Assembly: GCA_022769795.1 (NCBI GenBank)
Contig: JALEIQ010000027.1
Coordinates: forward strand, 1 to 35,442
Source of the DNA: Clostridiales bacterium
Lineage (GTDB): Bacteria > Bacillota > Clostridia > Christensenellales > Aristaeellaceae
Direction: 5' to 3'
DNA length: 35,442 nt
The translations under genes were made by a program, and so were the position numbers. The notes below the pieces were generated by a model. That model saw only the letters and a list, made by a program, of their open reading frames with translations, was not told the origin of the DNA and made no database searches. Every line of letters starts with the position of its first letter. The stretch's first letter is position 1. This document shows positions 27,223 to 35,442 of this stretch, one piece after another.

Positions 27223-28621
27223 GGTATTTCTCCAGCTCGCGGTACAGGGTTTTGCCCGACTCGTTCTTGGGAATTTCGGCAAGGTACTGGATATGGAAGC
27301 CGCTTAGGTTCAGCCCCGTCTTTTCCGATAGCCACACGCGCATCTCCGGCAGCGCCTGCTCGTCCGTGGCAAAGATCATCAAATGGTCGTCGCGACCCGC
27401 GCAGGCGCATTCCACGGCGGGGAAGGCCGCCTTGAGCAGGCGCTCCGCCTCGTCCAGGTTCACGCGGTTGCCATACATTTTCAGGAAACGCTTCTTGCGG
27501 CCCACGATGGTAAAGTAGCCGTCCTCGTCCATTTGGGCCATATCGCCCGTATCCAGCACGCCGCCGCGTTCGTCGCCCTTTTCCAGATCGCCGGCGCAGG
27601 CGGCGTAGCCCAGGGTGACATTCTCGCCATAGTAGCGCAGCTCGCCCGTTACATACGGCTCGCTGATCGTTTCGCCCTGCGTGCCAATCAGCTCAAAGCG
27701 CCCGCCGGGGATGGCGACGCCCATAGCTCCCGCCTTTTCCAGGCTCTTTTCCCACGGCAGATAGGCCATGCGGGCCGTGGCCTCGCACTGGCCATACATC
27801 ACTACGAAATGGCGGCCCGTATCCCTGCACCACTCGGCAAAGCGGGTATGGAGCTGGGGCAGCAGCTTGCCGCCAGCCTGGGTCATGGTGCGCAGGCTGG
27901 GAAGCTGCATGCGGGTAAAGCGCATGCGATCCAGCATCTCATAGGTGTAGGGCACGCCGCCGAAGCTGGTGGCCTCCTCGCGGCGGAAGAAATCCCAGAA
28001 ATCGCGCTGGGCGATGCCCTTTTCCGTGAGCAGCACCGTCGCGCCCACATCCAGATGCGTGGTGAGAATGCTAAGGCCATAGGTGTAGTTCATGGGCAGG
28101 GTGGTGATAGCGCGCTCCTGTGCCGTCAGCTCCAAATACTCCACAATGCTGTTCGTATTGGCGCGGATGTTTTGATAGCTCTGGCGCACAAATTTGGGGC
28201 TGCCGGTGGAACCGCTGGTGGTAAGCAGGAGCGCCAGCTCCGGGTACAGCCGCGTCTGCGCGCCCCACGGCGTTTTCAAAAGCCGGTAGCCCAGGCGCTC
28301 GTATACGCATTCGCATCCCTCATGCGCATAGTCCTCCGGCGCCCACAGATAGGCCGGGCGGTACGCCCTGTACAATTCCTCAAAAAGCTGTGCGTCTATC
28401 CCGGCGTTCAGCAAAGCGGGCACAATGCCGCCTTGCACAAAGGCCGTGTAGCCCAGCACGCTTCCCAGGGTGTTGCGGCACAGGCAAAACGCCAGGCAGC
28501 GCCCGCCGGCGGCGGCGCTAAGCGCCGCGCCCTCCCGCTCAAGCTGTGCATAGGTAAGGGTTTGCCCCGCCTCGTCCTTGAGGGCTACCGCGTCGCCGAA
28601 GCGGTCAAATCTCCACATCAT
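27215..28621 (-). CDS. AMP-dependent synthetase/ligase (acyl-activating enzyme)
   Basis: LLLTTSGSTGSPKFVRQSY, FVVMYGQCEATARMAYLP, GVLDTGDMAQMDEDGYFTIVGRKKRFLKMYGNRVNLDEAE. Overlaps the acp end. Confidence 0.93.
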   Translation of the reverse strand: MMWRFDRFGDAVALKDEAGQTLTYAQLEREGAALSAAAGGRCLAFCLCRNTLGSVLGYTAFVQGGIVPALLNAGIDAQLFEELYRAYRPAYLWAPEDYAHEGCECVYERLGYRLLKTPWGAQTRLYPELALLLTTSGSTGSPKFVRQSYQNIRANTNSIVEYLELTAQERAITTLPMNYTYGLSILTTHLDVGATVLLTEKGIAQRDFWDFFRREEATSFGGVPYTYEMLDRMRFTRMQLPSLRTMTQAGGKLLPQLHTRFAEWCRDTGRHFVVMYGQCEATARMAYLPWEKSLEKAGAMGVAIPGGRFELIGTQGETISEPYVTGELRYYGENVTLGYAACAGDLEKGDERGGVLDTGDMAQMDEDGYFTIVGRKKRFLKMYGNRVNLDEAERLLKAAFPAVECACAGRDDHLMIFATDEQALPEMRVWLSEKTGLNLSGFHIQYLAEIPKNESGKTLYRELEKYHV

Positions 28622-28841
28622 ATTTGCGAAGAATCTCCTTTCCCTTTTCAAACGAGCTCAGGTCGATAATATCGTCCATATCCACCATAATGCCAAACGC
28701 GTCCTCCAGCGCGGCAATCAGTGTCATATGGCCCACGCTGTCCCACTGGCTGCTCTCGCCGTATTTGAGGGCAGGCACCTCGTTTTCGGGCACCTCCAAA
28801 GCCTCCGCAAACGCCTTTACATACTTTTCCAAATTCGTCAT
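28605..28841 (-). CDS. Acyl carrier protein
   Basis: 78 aa; phosphopantetheine-attachment context SSQWDSVGHMTLIAALEDAFGIMVDMDDI. Confidence 0.92.
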   Translation of the reverse strand: MTNLEKYVKAFAEALEVPENEVPALKYGESSQWDSVGHMTLIAALEDAFGIMVDMDDIIDLSSFEKGKEILRKYDVEI

Positions 28842-28867
28842 TGCAATCGCTCCTTTCTATGATTCCT

Positions 28868-29611
28868 TCACAGAATGCCGCCGTCCACCCGCCACACCTG
28901 GCCGGTCACATAGCTGGCCATATCGCTGGCCAGGAAGGCCGCCACATTGGCAATCTCCTCCGGCCGTGCCTTGCGGTGCATAAGGATTTTGGCAAGCTGC
29001 GCCTCGGTCACCTTTTCGCTCAGGCCGCTCACCAAATCCGTATCGGTCAGTCCCGGAGCCAAGGCGTTTGCGCGTATGCCCAGGCTGATCAGCTCGCGCG
29101 CCATCTTTTTGGTGGCGGCGATCACCGCCGCCTTGGAGGCCGAATAGTCCAGGCGGCTGTCGCCGTCGATACCGGCAATGCTGGCGACGTTCACCACAGC
29201 GCCCGTTTTCCCGCGCGCCATCAGGCGCGTTGCCAGGCGGCTTACCTCCACCATGGCGAAAAAGTTTACGTCAAATATCCGGCGCATGTCCGCCTCGCTG
29301 GTCATTTGAAACATGCGATCCTCGCCCATCACGCCTGCGTTGTTCATCAGCACGTGCAGGGGCTGCTTGTCCGCCATCACCTGACGGAACGCCTCCTTGA
29401 TGGCCGCGGTATCGCTCAGCTCGCAATACACGGGCTTTATCCACACGCCATAGCGCTGGGCAAGCTCGCTCAGGCGCGCCTCGAAGGCTTCATCCGGCTT
29501 GCGGGCAAAGGCCCATACATTGGCCCCCTCGCGCGCAAACACCTCGACCGCCGCGGCCCCAATGCCGCGCGCCGCGCCGGTAATCAGCGCGTTTTTGCCA
29601 TTGAGCAGCAT
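28868..29611 (-). CDS. SDR-family oxidoreductase (FabG-like)
   Basis: NALITGAARGIGAAAVEVF, MNNAGVMGE, LDYSASKAAVIAATKKMARE, C-terminal VTGQVWRVDGGIL. Confidence 0.95.
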   Translation of the reverse strand: MLLNGKNALITGAARGIGAAAVEVFAREGANVWAFARKPDEAFEARLSELAQRYGVWIKPVYCELSDTAAIKEAFRQVMADKQPLHVLMNNAGVMGEDRMFQMTSEADMRRIFDVNFFAMVEVSRLATRLMARGKTGAVVNVASIAGIDGDSRLDYSASKAAVIAATKKMARELISLGIRANALAPGLTDTDLVSGLSEKVTEAQLAKILMHRKARPEEIANVAAFLASDMASYVTGQVWRVDGGIL

Positions 29612-29612
29612 G

Positions 29613-31130
29613 CTATTCCTCCTCCGCAGCGGTCACGCGCTGCTTTTCGTAATACTCCCCGTACAGGTGGAGCACATAGTCCAATGAGCCGCTGTTGAGC
29701 GCGTCGCCCATGAACGCCTCGGGAATCTCCTCCACGGGGGCCATTACCGGCTCGGTCTGTTCGGGATCATTCATGCTTTCGTCCCGCGCGTCCATGGCCG
29801 CGTCATACGCCGCGGCCTCGCCATTAAGGAGGGAACGCAGCGCGCTGCCGGAGGCCATGTTCTGCGCCCCGGGCTCAAGGCTGCCCTCGGGATGATAGCA
29901 TACGCAGCCAACAACCAGCAAAACCACCGCCGCCGCGAACGCGCCAATGCGCATGCCATCCTTCTTTGCGGTGCCGATGGCCGGGAAGGCGGCGCGCCCG
30001 TCCAGCCTGCGCTGGCCCCAGCCCATCCAATACAGCGCCAGCGCGCAGCTCATAAGCACAAAGGTATAGAAGTAGGTGTTCAGCGCGCGGCCGTCGCCCA
30101 GGTAGTTCCCGGTGTACAGCGTAGGCGCGAGCTGGGCGCAGAACAGGCACACGCACAGCACCGTCGTCCAAATCGGGTGATTGAAGCGATACGGGCTGCC
30201 GCGCAGCGCCTCGCTAAGCTGCCAGGCCACCATGCACCATACCACCAGCAGCGGCAGCGAAAACCAGTTGCCCATCAGCGCCAGGCCAAAGTAAAAGGCC
30301 TGCAAAACCGCCATCGGCGCGCTCATGCCGCCGCGCAGGGTCTTGGCGCGCACGGCGTTGCCCGGCGCAACCATGCTGAATACAAAGCATGCAAGCAGCA
30401 GCATAAACAGCGCAAGCTCTCCTACCCGCTCGCGCCGCTTGCGCACAAAGGCGCGCAGCACCAGCACAGCGTCCGCCAGCGCCGCAAACAGCAGCGTGGA
30501 ATACTTGGCTCCGCCCAAAATCACCGTCAGAATAACCAGGAGCGCGTATAGCGCCGCCTTCGCGCCCTTGCGCCGCGCGTTTTCAAAGCCGATAAGCACG
30601 CCCAGGCGCGTAAGCATCACCGACCACATCAGCGTGTACGCCACGCCGCCGTTGAACCAGAAAAACGCCTCGCTCATTTCCGGCACAAACTGTACCATCA
30701 CAAAGGCCACCGCGCAAAACGCCATCCAGAACGTGGGGCCGTCGGCATGAAGGGTGCGCACCAACACCTGCTTTAGGAAAAACCACAGCGCAAACAGAAA
30801 GAACGTAAGCAGCAGCGCGGTGGTAATCCAGTAGAGGTGCTCGCCAAACAGCGCGGGCTGCAAGGCGCTGATAAAGGAGGTCGCATAGGTGCCCTCCCAG
30901 GTATCGCGGATGCCCACGGTGTTGCGGATGGCCGCCTTGACGGTTTCCAGCACGCTGCCGGTGGAACGCCACGCGTCATGCGTGAGAATGGAAAAGCCAA
31001 AATCGTCATAGCAGGCATGGTTGTAAACCGAAAGCGCGTACAGCGGCATCAGGCTAATCAGGAGCGCGGCCACGCACAGCCATGCCAGCGCCCTGTTGGA
31101 CACGTTTCGCTTCATCAGGCCGTTCTTCAT
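29613..31130 (-). CDS. Multi-TM membrane protein, DUF6056-like (putative glycan-modifying transferase)
   Basis: Multiple TM; YNHACYDDFGFS near the N-terminus and EAFFWFNGGVAYTLMWS; paralogous to the next gene. Confidence 0.75.
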   Translation of the reverse strand: MKNGLMKRNVSNRALAWLCVAALLISLMPLYALSVYNHACYDDFGFSILTHDAWRSTGSVLETVKAAIRNTVGIRDTWEGTYATSFISALQPALFGEHLYWITTALLLTFFLFALWFFLKQVLVRTLHADGPTFWMAFCAVAFVMVQFVPEMSEAFFWFNGGVAYTLMWSVMLTRLGVLIGFENARRKGAKAALYALLVILTVILGGAKYSTLLFAALADAVLVLRAFVRKRRERVGELALFMLLLACFVFSMVAPGNAVRAKTLRGGMSAPMAVLQAFYFGLALMGNWFSLPLLVVWCMVAWQLSEALRGSPYRFNHPIWTTVLCVCLFCAQLAPTLYTGNYLGDGRALNTYFYTFVLMSCALALYWMGWGQRRLDGRAAFPAIGTAKKDGMRIGAFAAAVVLLVVGCVCYHPEGSLEPGAQNMASGSALRSLLNGEAAAYDAAMDARDESMNDPEQTEPVMAPVEEIPEAFMGDALNSGSLDYVLHLYGEYYEKQRVTAAEEE

Positions 31131-32632
31131 GGAGCCGCCGCCTCCCCCTCAATCCGAATGGCTTCCTTACCATAGTACAGGCACAGCGATGGCCGCGCGT
31201 CGTATTCCGCGCCCGGCGTGAGAAGGTCGTCCATAAACACATCTGGCACGGCGGTCAGCGGCTTTAACGTGACCACGGGCTGGGAAGCGTCGTTGAGCAG
31301 CTTTTCGCGCTGCGTCATTTCAAGATCATACTGCCTGGCCTCGCCCGTTGCAATGGAAAGCGCCGCGCTGATTCCGTTCAGGTTCTGCACGCCATAAAGC
31401 GCTTCCCCCTCCGGCTTTACGCCCAAGCATCCCACGCCCAGCAGGCATGCGCTTGCCAGCAGCAGCGCGCCATAGCCGCGCGCCGTAAGCGCGGGCAGGC
31501 TCCACTCCTTTAGATGCCTGGCGGCAAAGCCCAGCAGATAATACGCATACAGGAACCAAAGCACCACAAAGCTTTGGAAATAGGTATTCACAATGCGCCC
31601 CGCGCCAATGCCCGCAATCGAATACAGCGGCGGGGTAAGCTGCGTGCAGTACACCGCCGTAAGCAGCCCCAGCGCAAGCCAGGGATGGCGGAAGGAAAAG
31701 CGGCTGCGCCCGGCCGCCCCGTACAGAAGCGGCGCCACCGCCAGCGTAACGGCAATCAGCGGCAGGCGGATATAGCCGCCCATCTGCGCCACGCCATAAT
31801 ACAGCGATTGCGCAATCGCCTTTACCGCCGAGCCGTGATAGCCGATCCTGTCCGCACGCACCGCGTTGCCGGGAGCGGACATGCTATACGCAAAGCAAAT
31901 CAGGAACAGCGCAAACAGCGCCGCAAAGCAGGCCCTTTTGGCATTCCTGCGCACAAAGGCAGCCGCCGTTGCCAGCCCCAGCATACAAAGTCCAAACAGC
32001 CCGCCGCCATAGCTGCCGCCGCCAAGCAGCACCATAAGCACGCACAGCGCGGCCATCAGCGCCGCCAAGGAAGCGCGGTTCCCGCTTAGGCACAGGCGAA
32101 TGAGCAGCGCCGCCGCCAGCGCCATAAGCGAGTAGATAAACGTATTGCCCACGCCGCCGTTGAACCAGTAGAACGCCTCGCCCGCATCGGGCATAAGCTG
32201 TAGCATGAGCGCGACGGCCAGGCAGCCCAGGCTTGCGCGCGCCCCGCCATCCAGCCCCAGCGCGCCAAACGCCGTGGAAAACAAAAACAGGAAGCACACG
32301 ATAAACGCCGTCAGCAAAAAGAAGGAGCTCAAAAAATACCATTCTTCAGAGAACACGCCCGGCTGCAAATTGCTCAAAAGCGTACCCGTGTAGGTGCCCT
32401 GCCAGGTCATGCGGGTATTGCGCGCAGCCTGCCACGCGGCGCTGAGCGCCGCGCCCAGGCTGCCCGTTTGCTGCCAGGCATGGCGCACCGGGGCCGAAAA
32501 GCCGTAATCGTCGTAATTGGGATGGTTATACGGCGCAATGGCGTTCAGCGGAAGCGAGCTGAGCACAAGCGCCGCAACGCAGCCCCACATAAGCAGCCGC
32601 TTCACGCGGTCAAGGCCCTCCGACTTTTTCAT
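31127..32632 (-). CDS. Multi-TM membrane protein, DUF6056-like, paralog of adjacent gene
   Basis: YNHPNYDDYGFSAPVRHAWQQTGS, GEAFYWFNGGVGNTFIYS, same layout as 29613-31130; overlaps it by 4 bp. Confidence 0.75.
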   Translation of the reverse strand: MKKSEGLDRVKRLLMWGCVAALVLSSLPLNAIAPYNHPNYDDYGFSAPVRHAWQQTGSLGAALSAAWQAARNTRMTWQGTYTGTLLSNLQPGVFSEEWYFLSSFFLLTAFIVCFLFLFSTAFGALGLDGGARASLGCLAVALMLQLMPDAGEAFYWFNGGVGNTFIYSLMALAAALLIRLCLSGNRASLAALMAALCVLMVLLGGGSYGGGLFGLCMLGLATAAAFVRRNAKRACFAALFALFLICFAYSMSAPGNAVRADRIGYHGSAVKAIAQSLYYGVAQMGGYIRLPLIAVTLAVAPLLYGAAGRSRFSFRHPWLALGLLTAVYCTQLTPPLYSIAGIGAGRIVNTYFQSFVVLWFLYAYYLLGFAARHLKEWSLPALTARGYGALLLASACLLGVGCLGVKPEGEALYGVQNLNGISAALSIATGEARQYDLEMTQREKLLNDASQPVVTLKPLTAVPDVFMDDLLTPGAEYDARPSLCLYYGKEAIRIEGEAAAP

Positions 32633-32681
32633 AGCCATCCCCCTTTCTGCGCGAAATCAGCATACAGCATACCAAGTTTAG

Positions 32682-32687
32682 ATTATA
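32682..32687 (-). promoter_or_regulatory. Candidate extended -10 box (TGc TATAAT) for the long minus-strand gene array
   Basis: Minus strand reads ...acaTGCTATAATctaaac; the -35 is poor. About 45 bp upstream of the 32632 start. Confidence 0.55.
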
Positions 32688-32767
32688 GCATGTTTCGCCT
32701 AAAAATGCCACACCCACATAAAAGCCATGCGGCCGGAGCCGGGCTTTCCGGAATCCGCCACGGAGCC

Positions 32768-32806
32768 AAAAAAGCGGATGGCCAGGAGCGCGCTCCCGCC
32801 ATCCGC
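32768..32806 (-). terminator. Intrinsic terminator downstream of icd
   Basis: Minus strand GCGGATGGC-(gggagcgcgctcctg)-GCCATCCGC followed by TTTTTT; nested inner palindrome ggagcgcgctcc. Confidence 0.9.
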
Positions 32807-32824
32807 CTGTATTCCGCAAAATCC

Positions 32825-34027
32825 TTACATTGCCTGCATCGTAGCGGCAATCGCGTCCAAAAACGCGTCGCTGTTCAGCGCCGTGGCCTCGCCTTCATAA
32901 AGCGCCACAAGATCCTTGGTCATCCTTCCGCTTTCAATCGTGGCGATGGTGGCTGCCTCCAGCCTGTCCGCAAAGGCGCACAACTCCTTGAGGCCGTCCA
33001 GCTCGCCGCGCTTGCGCAAAGCGCCCGTCCAGGCAAAAATCGTAGCCACCGGATTGGTGCTGGTTTCCTCGCCCTTCAAATAGCGGTAGTAATGCCGGGT
33101 TACCGTGCCGTGCGCCGCCTCGTACTCAAACTGGCCGTTGGGCGAAACCAGCACGCTGGTCATCATGGCCAGGCTGCCAAAGGCCGTGGCGACCATATCG
33201 CTCATCACGTCGCCATCGTAGTTTTTCAGCGCCCAGATGAAGCCGCCCTCGCTGCGAATCACGCGGGCCACGGCGTCGTCAATCAGCGTGTAGAAATACT
33301 CGATGCCCGCCGCCTCAAACGCCGCCTTGTACTGCGTTTCATACAATGCGGCAAAAACATCCTTGAAGCGGTGATCGTAGGTTTTGGATATGGTATCCTT
33401 GGTGGAGAACCACAAATCCTGCTTCACGTCCAGCGCATAGCGAAAGCAGCTATGCGCGAAGGAGGCGATGCTTTGATCGGTGTTGTGCTGGCCCTGCACC
33501 ACGCCGGGGCCCTCGAACGCCATAATGGTTTGGCGGCTCTGCGTTCCGTCCGGAGAGGTGAAGCACAGCTCCGCCCTGCCCGGGCCCGGCACGCGGTACT
33601 CGGTGCTTTTATACACGTCGCCATAGGCGTGGCGGGCGATGGTAATGGGCTTCTTCCAGTTGCGCACGCAGGGCGAAATGCCCTTTACAAGCACCGGCGC
33701 GCGAAATACCGTGCCGTCCAGAATGGCGCGGATGGTGGCGTTGGGGCTTTTCCACATTTGCTTCAGGTTATATTCCTCCACGCGCTGCGCGTTGGGGGTG
33801 ATGGTGGCGCACTTCACCGCCACGCCATATTTCAGCGTGGCTTCGGCGCTCTCTACCGTTACGCGGTCGTCGGTTTCATCGCGGTGCTTCAGGCCCAAAT
33901 CATAATACTCGGTTTTCAGCTCGACATAGGGCAAAAGCAGCTTTTCCTTGATCTTTTGCCACAAAATACGCGTCATTTCGTCGCCGTCCATTTCCACAAG
34001 CGGCGTAAGCATGGATATTTTCTGCAT
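32825..34027 (-). CDS. icd: NADP-dependent isocitrate dehydrogenase (eukaryotic-like/type II homodimer family)
   Basis: [72 protein letters not shown]. Start trimmed to ATG 34027 after AAGGAAG. Confidence 0.95.
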   Translation of the reverse strand: MQKISMLTPLVEMDGDEMTRILWQKIKEKLLLPYVELKTEYYDLGLKHRDETDDRVTVESAEATLKYGVAVKCATITPNAQRVEEYNLKQMWKSPNATIRAILDGTVFRAPVLVKGISPCVRNWKKPITIARHAYGDVYKSTEYRVPGPGRAELCFTSPDGTQSRQTIMAFEGPGVVQGQHNTDQSIASFAHSCFRYALDVKQDLWFSTKDTISKTYDHRFKDVFAALYETQYKAAFEAAGIEYFYTLIDDAVARVIRSEGGFIWALKNYDGDVMSDMVATAFGSLAMMTSVLVSPNGQFEYEAAHGTVTRHYYRYLKGEETSTNPVATIFAWTGALRKRGELDGLKELCAFADRLEAATIATIESGRMTKDLVALYEGEATALNSDAFLDAIAATMQAM

Positions 34028-34070
34028 GAATTTTGTCTTCCTTTTTACGTAGTTGCATTCGCACAAATTC

Positions 34071-34099
34071 ATTGTACCGGGTCGCGTGGCGCTTTGCAA
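34071..34099 (-). promoter_or_regulatory. Candidate sigma-A promoter for icd: TTGCAA-N17-TACAAT
   Basis: Minus strand hexamers at 34094-34099 and 34071-34076, 17-bp spacer. Confidence 0.65.
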
Positions 34100-34145
34100 G
34101 GCGGAAACAGCAAAAGAACAGCGCGGTTTTCGGGCCGCAAGGGGC

Positions 34146-34174
34146 TTGACCAACCGGCCCCGGCAAAATATACT
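34146..34174 (+). promoter_or_regulatory. Candidate sigma-A promoter for tcdA: TTGACC-N17-TATACT
   Basis: Hexamers at 34146-34151 and 34169-34174, 17-bp spacer, about 39 bp upstream of ATG 34213. Confidence 0.75.
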
Positions 34175-34212
34175 GAAAGCCGTAAAACGCCTTTTGATTC
34201 GGAGGAATTCCA

Positions 34213-34974
34213 ATGACCGTTTCCCGTAAGGAACGCCTGAACCGAACCGCTCTTTTGCTCTCGCCGGACGAACTGGAAAGGCTGAAAAACGCCCACGTGC
34301 TGCTTCTTGGCCTTGGGGGCGTGGGCAGCTACGCAGCCGAAGCGCTCGCGCGAAGCGGAATCGGCAGGCTTACAATCGTCGATCACGATACGGTGTCGCC
34401 CTCCAATTTGAACCGTCAGCTGCCCGCGCTTGCCAGCACCATTGGCAAAGCGAAAACGGACGTGATGGCGAACCGGCTGCGCGACGCCGCGCCGGATTTG
34501 CTTTTGGAAGCCATCGACGCGTTTTATCTTCCGGAATCGCCCGTGCCCATTCCCCCGGATTGCGACGTGGTTGTGGACGCGATCGATACCATAAGCGCCA
34601 AGCTTCACCTGGCCCAAGAATGCCAAAGGCGCGGCGTTGCGCTGGTTAGCTGCATGGGCATGGGCAACCGTCTGGACCCCACGCAAATCCGCATTGGGGA
34701 CATTTACGAAACCTCCGGCTGCCCGCTGTGCCGCGTAATGCGCCGCGAGCTTCGCAAGCGCGGCGTCGAGGCGCTGCGCTGCGTATACTCGCTGGAAAAG
34801 GCCCTTCCTCCCCTTTCGCCCGCGCCTGAAACCCGCGAGCAAAAATCCCCCGGCCGCGCCGCGCCAGGCTCGGTAAGCTTTGTGCCGCCGGTCGCGGGCC
34901 TTTATCTGGCCTATGAGGCCGTGCGCCTGCTTCTTGGCGGCGAGGAATCCGGGAAGATCGCAAAACAAGGATAG
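34213..34974 (+). CDS. tcdA: tRNA threonylcarbamoyladenosine dehydratase (ThiF/HesA-family E1-like)
   Basis: [83 protein letters not shown]. Confidence 0.95.
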   Translation: MTVSRKERLNRTALLLSPDELERLKNAHVLLLGLGGVGSYAAEALARSGIGRLTIVDHDTVSPSNLNRQLPALASTIGKAKTDVMANRLRDAAPDLLLEAIDAFYLPESPVPIPPDCDVVVDAIDTISAKLHLAQECQRRGVALVSCMGMGNRLDPTQIRIGDIYETSGCPLCRVMRRELRKRGVEALRCVYSLEKALPPLSPAPETREQKSPGRAAPGSVSFVPPVAGLYLAYEAVRLLLGGEESGKIAKQG

Positions 34975-35047
34975 CTTTTTCCCGCATTCCATGGTAAAAT
35001 AACGCATATCCGGCGTGGAAAGCGCTGAAATGCTTGGAGGGTTCATC

Positions 35048-35442
35048 GTGAATAAGGACATCATCATCATTGGCGGTGGTGTTGTTGGATGCGCCGTGGC
35101 AAGGCTGTTGTCGCGGTATGAGGCGGACGTTGCCCTGCTGGAAGGCGGAAGCGATGTGGCCGAAGGCGCCAGCAAAGCCAACAGCGGCATCGTACACGCC
35201 GGCTTCGACGCAAAGCCCGGCACGCTCAAGGCAAGGCTGAACGTGGAGGGAGCCAGGATGTACCCCTCCCTGTGCGCCGAGGTGGACGCGCCCTATGGCC
35301 AGCCCGGCGCAATGGTGCTGGCCTTCAGCGACGAGGAGCGCGCCCATGTTGAAAAGCTGTACGCGCAGGGCGTTCAAAACGGCGTGCCCGATTTGCGCGT
35401 GATTGAGAGGGAGGAAGTTCTTTCCCTGGAGCCCAATGTAAA
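35048..35442 (+). CDS. NAD(P)/FAD-dependent oxidoreductase (GlpA-like), 3' truncated by window edge
   Basis: GTG start after TTGGAGGG; VNKDIIIIGGGVVGCAVARLLSRYEADVALLEGGSDVAEGASKANSGIVHAGFDAKPGTLKARL. Confidence 0.88.
   Translation, partial: MNKDIIIIGGGVVGCAVARLLSRYEADVALLEGGSDVAEGASKANSGIVHAGFDAKPGTLKARLNVEGARMYPSLCAEVDAPYGQPGAMVLAFSDEERAHVEKLYAQGVQNGVPDLRVIEREEVLSLEPNV

Noticed and set aside
27383-28669. 428-aa plus-strand ORF antisense to the AMP-ligase gene
   Set aside because: Mirror ORF with no recognisable motif; the minus frame carries full ligase motifs.
24960-29611. Complete lux bioluminescence operon
   Set aside because: No luxA, luxB or luxD homolog is present; only LuxC-like and LuxE-like genes with an ACP, ligase and SDR.
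32468-34216. 582-aa plus-strand ORF antisense to icd
   Set aside because: Overlaps the clearly coding icd and its terminator; translation shows no domain and has mirror-ORF composition.

Overview
This is a GC-rich window, probably from a Clostridia/Firmicutes-like chromosome (inferred from gene content and strong AAGGAGG-type RBSs; no phylogeny was run). The + strand, 1-14523, carries the C-terminal part of a BceS-like histidine kinase, then a compact surface-glycan cluster (GT2, DegT-type aminotransferase, Wzx-like flippase, ATP-grasp protein, GT4). A tightly packed four-gene set follows: a lipoprotein with a degenerate vWA-like motif, a roughly 4-TM membrane protein, a Tubulin_2/FtsZ-like protein with a GGTGASG G-box, and a 1186-aa protein whose C-terminal half carries actin/Hsp70-type (ASKHA) phosphate motifs. 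This tubulin-like plus actin-like plus membrane/lipoprotein locus is the best candidate for an under-described system. A hairpin-rich inverted-repeat spacer (about 14548-14825) separates it from a long - strand array of 16 genes (32638 down to 14848). The array holds tandem DUF6056-like membrane proteins, an SDR/ACP/AMP-ligase/LuxE/LuxC acyl-activation and reduction module with no luciferase, a GT2, a GNAT, relA/spoT, a GT39-like membrane protein, dtd, an MBL hydrolase, hemZ, glpK and a small helical protein. The right end has icd (NADP-type, -) divergent from tcdA (+), and the start of an FAD-dependent oxidoreductase (+). No rRNA, tRNA, CRISPR array or transposase was found. All family calls come from reading motifs in the translations; no database searches were run.
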